Assembly: GCA_947625315.1 (NCBI GenBank)
Contig: CANQOE010000051.1
Location: 1 to 8,106, forward strand
DNA length: 8,106 bases
From: an uncultured Bacilli bacterium
Lineage (GTDB): Bacteria > Bacillota_I > Bacilli_A > RF39 > UBA660
Reading direction: 5' to 3'
Shown here piece after piece: positions 6,031 through 8,106 of this stretch (its first letter is position 1; each line of letters starts with the position of its first letter). The position numbers and the translations under genes were made by a program. Under the pieces are notes generated by a model, which did not search any database, was not told the origin of the DNA, and saw nothing but the letters and a program-made list of their open reading frames with translations.

Positions 6031-7224
6031 ATGCTAAAAAGAGAAATATATTTATCCCGAATTCGAGAATTTTATCATAGTGATTTAATTAAAATTTTAG
6101 TTGGTATTCGTAGGTGTGGTAAATCGGTTATTTTAAAACAAATAATCGCGGAGTTAAAAGACCAAAAAATTGATACTGAACATATAATCTATCTCAATTT
6201 TGAATATGTTGAAAATGAAGAATTAAAAGATTATAAAAAACTTAATAAGTTTATCAAAGATAAAATTAAAGACCATAAAATGTATTATTTATTTTTTGAT
6301 GAAATTCAATTAGTTAATAAATTTGAATATGTTATAAATAGTCTTAGAGCCTCTTTAGATAATGTAAGTATTTTTATTACGGGTTCTAATTCTAAACTTT
6401 TAGCTAATGAGTTATCTACTATACTTTCTGGACGTTATGTAAGTTTTAAAATAAATCCTTTATCTTATAAAGAAATATTAGAATTATTAAATGTTATGTC
6501 TTCTAAAGAAGTATTTTTAGATTATTTAAACTGGGGAAGTTTACCTAATCGTTTTAGCTTTAGTAATGAAGCTGTAAAAGATTATTTATATAATGTTTTT
6601 GATTCTATTATTTTAAGAGATATTGTTAGTCGCCTAAAAATAAGAGATGTTGAATTATTTAATTTAATATTTCAATATATAATTGATACTATTGGCCGAG
6701 AATTCTCCGCGGAAAATATCGTTAAATTTTTAAAAGCTGAAGGAAGAAAAATTTCCACTTTAACTATTTATTCTTATTTAGAAGCTTTATGTAAAGCCTT
6801 ATTAATAAGAAAGATAAATCGTTATGATGTTCATGGTAAGGCTGTTTTAAAAACTCTAAATAAATATTATATGACGGATTTAGGTTTAGCTCAAATAAAA
6901 GCTTACAAAAAAGGTTTAGATACATCATATGCTTTAGAAAATATTGTTTTAAATGAATTAATAATTAAAGGTTATGATGTTTATACTGGTAAAACTAAAA
7001 AAGGCGAAATAGATTTTGTAGCTTTAAAAAATAATCAAAAAATTTATATTCAAGTAACAACTACTTTAAGTGATCCTATAACTCAAGAAAGAGAATTTGG
7101 AGCTTTTAAAGAAATAAAAGATAATTATCCTAAATATGTTATCTCTATGGATGAAAATAATTATGAATATCTGGGAATTAAACATCTTAATATCTTAGAT
7201 TTTCTTTTAAATGATGATTTTTAG
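6031..7224 (+). CDS. AAA_14/DUF4143 family ATPase
   Basis: This 397-residue ATP-binding protein belongs to the AAA_14 plus DUF4143 family, common as scattered accessory genes in gut bacteria and archaea. The Walker A motif is 'GIRRCGKS' (25-32, K31). Walker B is 'YYLFFDEIQ' (D90, E91). The sensor-1 stretch is 'ITGSNS' (116-121), and 'LSGRY' places a likely arginine finger at R135. A winged-helix-like middle ('FSAENIVKFLKAEGRKISTLTIYSYLEAL', about 225-253) leads into DUF4143. The C-terminus has a PD-(D/E)XK-like fold pattern, 'GEIDFVAL' (E326, D328) then 'YIQVTTT' (339-345), where the usual E-x-K is Q-V-T. Nuclease activity is therefore doubtful. The start ATG has GGTGA 6 nt upstream. The biological role of the family is not established. 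The gene has its own strong promoter. Confidence 0.9.
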   Translation: MLKREIYLSRIREFYHSDLIKILVGIRRCGKSVILKQIIAELKDQKIDTEHIIYLNFEYVENEELKDYKKLNKFIKDKIKDHKMYYLFFDEIQLVNKFEYVINSLRASLDNVSIFITGSNSKLLANELSTILSGRYVSFKINPLSYKEILELLNVMSSKEVFLDYLNWGSLPNRFSFSNEAVKDYLYNVFDSIILRDIVSRLKIRDVELFNLIFQYIIDTIGREFSAENIVKFLKAEGRKISTLTIYSYLEALCKALLIRKINRYDVHGKAVLKTLNKYYMTDLGLAQIKAYKKGLDTSYALENIVLNELIIKGYDVYTGKTKKGEIDFVALKNNQKIYIQVTTTLSDPITQEREFGAFKEIKDNYPKYVISMDENNYEYLGIKHLNILDFLLNDDF

Positions 7225-7271
7225 TATAAACCAATATTATTTTAAAATATTAAAATTAGGAGGAGATTATT

Positions 7272-8027
7272 ATGAAAGCATTAATTACAGGAGCATCATC
7301 GGGAATGGGACGTGATATGGCCCGCATTTTAGCGAAAATGAATTATGATTTAATTATTGTTGCCCGTCGTCAAGAGCGTTTAGAAGAATTAAAAAAAGAA
7401 CTAAAAAACGTTCAAGTAGAAATTATTCCTTTAGATTTAAGTGATTCTGCTAATTGTTTTAAATTATATGAACAAGTAAAAAATCGAGATATTGATGTTT
7501 TAATTAATAATGCTGGATTTGGTCTTTTTGGCTTATTTAATGAAACATCTTTAGATACTGAACTTAAAATGATTGATGTCAATATTAAAGCTTATCATAT
7601 TTTAACTAAATTATTTTTGAATGACTTTATAAAAAAAGACCATGGTTATATTTTAAATGTTTGCTCTCTAGCGGGTTTTATGGCCGGCCCTCGTCTTTCG
7701 ACTTATTATGCGACCAAAAACTATATAACCAAATTAACCTTAGCTATTAATGAAGAATTGCACAAAACTAAAAGTCATGTCGTAATTTCCGCTTTATGTC
7801 CTGGACCAGTATCTACGGAATTTAATGAAGTTGCTCATGGTCATTTCAGTGTTAAAGAAGCTAATTCTTATTCTGTAGCTGCCTATGCTCTTAAACAATT
7901 ATTTAAAGGTAAAATGTTAATAATTCCCAAATTTAGTATGAAATTAACCTATTTTTTAAATCGTTTTGCTCCTTTAAGATTAAGTTTAGCTATAGCCTAT
8001 TTAATTCAAGAACGCAAAACTCGCTAG
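7272..8027 (+). CDS. Short-chain dehydrogenase/reductase (classical SDR)
   Basis: This cytoplasmic NAD(P)H-dependent oxidoreductase of 251 residues has a single Rossmann domain. The cofactor motif 'TGASSGMG' (6-13) is followed by 'ARR' (31-33) after strand 2, where the basic residues favour NADP(H). 'LDLSD' (54-58) and 'NNAG' (79-82) are present. The catalytic tetrad is N104, S132, Y145 and K149 ('YYATK'), and 'CPGPV' (176-180) follows. The overall look is that of the DltE/YqjQ-like SDRs, but the substrate cannot be told. The C-terminal ~25 residues are hydrophobic and basic ('FLNRFAPLRLSLAIAYLI') and may touch membrane or a lipid substrate. AGGAGGAG (7258-7265) is the strongest ribosome site in the window. 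It lies 47 bp after the ATPase gene with no clear terminator between, so read-through is possible. Confidence 0.95.
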   Translation: MKALITGASSGMGRDMARILAKMNYDLIIVARRQERLEELKKELKNVQVEIIPLDLSDSANCFKLYEQVKNRDIDVLINNAGFGLFGLFNETSLDTELKMIDVNIKAYHILTKLFLNDFIKKDHGYILNVCSLAGFMAGPRLSTYYATKNYITKLTLAINEELHKTKSHVVISALCPGPVSTEFNEVAHGHFSVKEANSYSVAAYALKQLFKGKMLIIPKFSMKLTYFLNRFAPLRLSLAIAYLIQERKTR

Positions 8028-8072
8028 TTAACTGTTAATCATTAGTTAAAATGTTACCGATAATTGTATAAT
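8028..8072 (+). promoter_or_regulatory. Inverted repeats and candidate promoter for a gene at the right edge
   Basis: TATAAT stands at 8067-8072. The best -35 is a weak GTTAAA at 8045-8050 (16-bp spacer). Just upstream, TTAACTGTTAA (8028-8038) is a perfect 11-bp palindrome, and TTAACT (8028-8033) also pairs with AGTTAA (8044-8049). With no T-run this is not a usual terminator for the dehydrogenase gene. It could be an operator. Confidence 0.45.
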
Positions 8073-8087
8073 AAAAGCAAGGATATT

Positions 8088-8106
8088 ATGATTTTATTTT
8101 GTTATT
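8088..8106 (+). CDS. Possible start of a further gene, cut by the window edge
   Basis: An ATG at 8088 follows AAGGA (8079-8083) at a short 4-nt spacing and lies 15 nt after a perfect TATAAT. The first codons read MILFCY. Only six codons are visible, so no product can be named and the call rests on the promoter and ribosome site. Confidence 0.35.

Noticed and set aside
7225..7271. A+T-rich near-palindrome between the ATPase and dehydrogenase genes as a terminator
   Set aside because: The arms contain only A and T, and no T-run follows a stable stem.
1..8106. CRISPR array, tRNA or rRNA gene, insertion sequence, reverse transcriptase
   Set aside because: I found no regularly spaced repeat array, no cloverleaf or rRNA-like sequence, no transposase motif and no reverse-transcriptase motif in any gene here.

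Overview
The window is very A+T-rich (about 28% G+C by eye), densely packed DNA of a Gram-positive type: strong AGGAGG-like ribosome sites, sigma-A promoters with consensus hexamers, and OmpR/HisKA, XRE and family II pyrophosphatase genes. All 11 Trp codons I could place are TGG and one gene ends in TGA, so the standard bacterial code fits and the Mycoplasma code does not. The long surface protein with 'WWRIIRINGNG' and 'GIRPVVNLK' motifs resembles families I associate with uncultured gut Bacilli (RF39/Erysipelotrichia-like). That taxonomic guess is inference.

Layout. 1-154 is a non-coding leader with an extended -10 promoter. 164-2186 is a two-component operon (OmpR-type regulator and sensor kinase), translationally coupled through a TTG start. 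It ends tail-to-tail, with a 4-bp overlap, against a minus-strand regulator with two XRE helix-turn-helix domains (2183-2620). The 132-bp divergent region 2621-2752 holds a perfect TTGACA-17-TATAAT promoter and a 15-bp palindrome. From there reads a secreted or anchored surface protein (2753-4189), closed by an intrinsic terminator. Next come a CBS/DRTGG-containing manganese-type inorganic pyrophosphatase (4299-5918), a repeat-bearing spacer with a second perfect promoter, an AAA_14/DUF4143 ATPase (6031-7224), a short-chain dehydrogenase (7272-8027), and a promoter that may start another gene at the right edge.

Most interesting point. The last ~45 codons before the tail of the surface protein (about 3985-4130) differ sharply from the rest of the gene. 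Adenine drops from about 42% to 17%, G+C rises from about 28% to 46%, and codons switch from A-ending to C-ending (TTC, TAC, GCC, GAC, GGC, GTC). The protein there reads like the variable face of a C-type-lectin-like fold ending in GGIRPVVNLK. This is what adenine-directed mutagenesis by a diversity-generating retroelement (DGR) would leave in a variable region templated from AAC/AAT-rich DNA. No reverse transcriptase or template repeat lies in the window, so the retroelement would have to act from elsewhere, and the proposal remains an inference.

How the parts may work together. The XRE protein is the obvious candidate repressor of the divergently transcribed surface gene, through the palindrome in its promoter. 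The two-component system, pyrophosphatase, ATPase and dehydrogenase look like ordinary single-function or housekeeping genes with no clear link to the surface gene.
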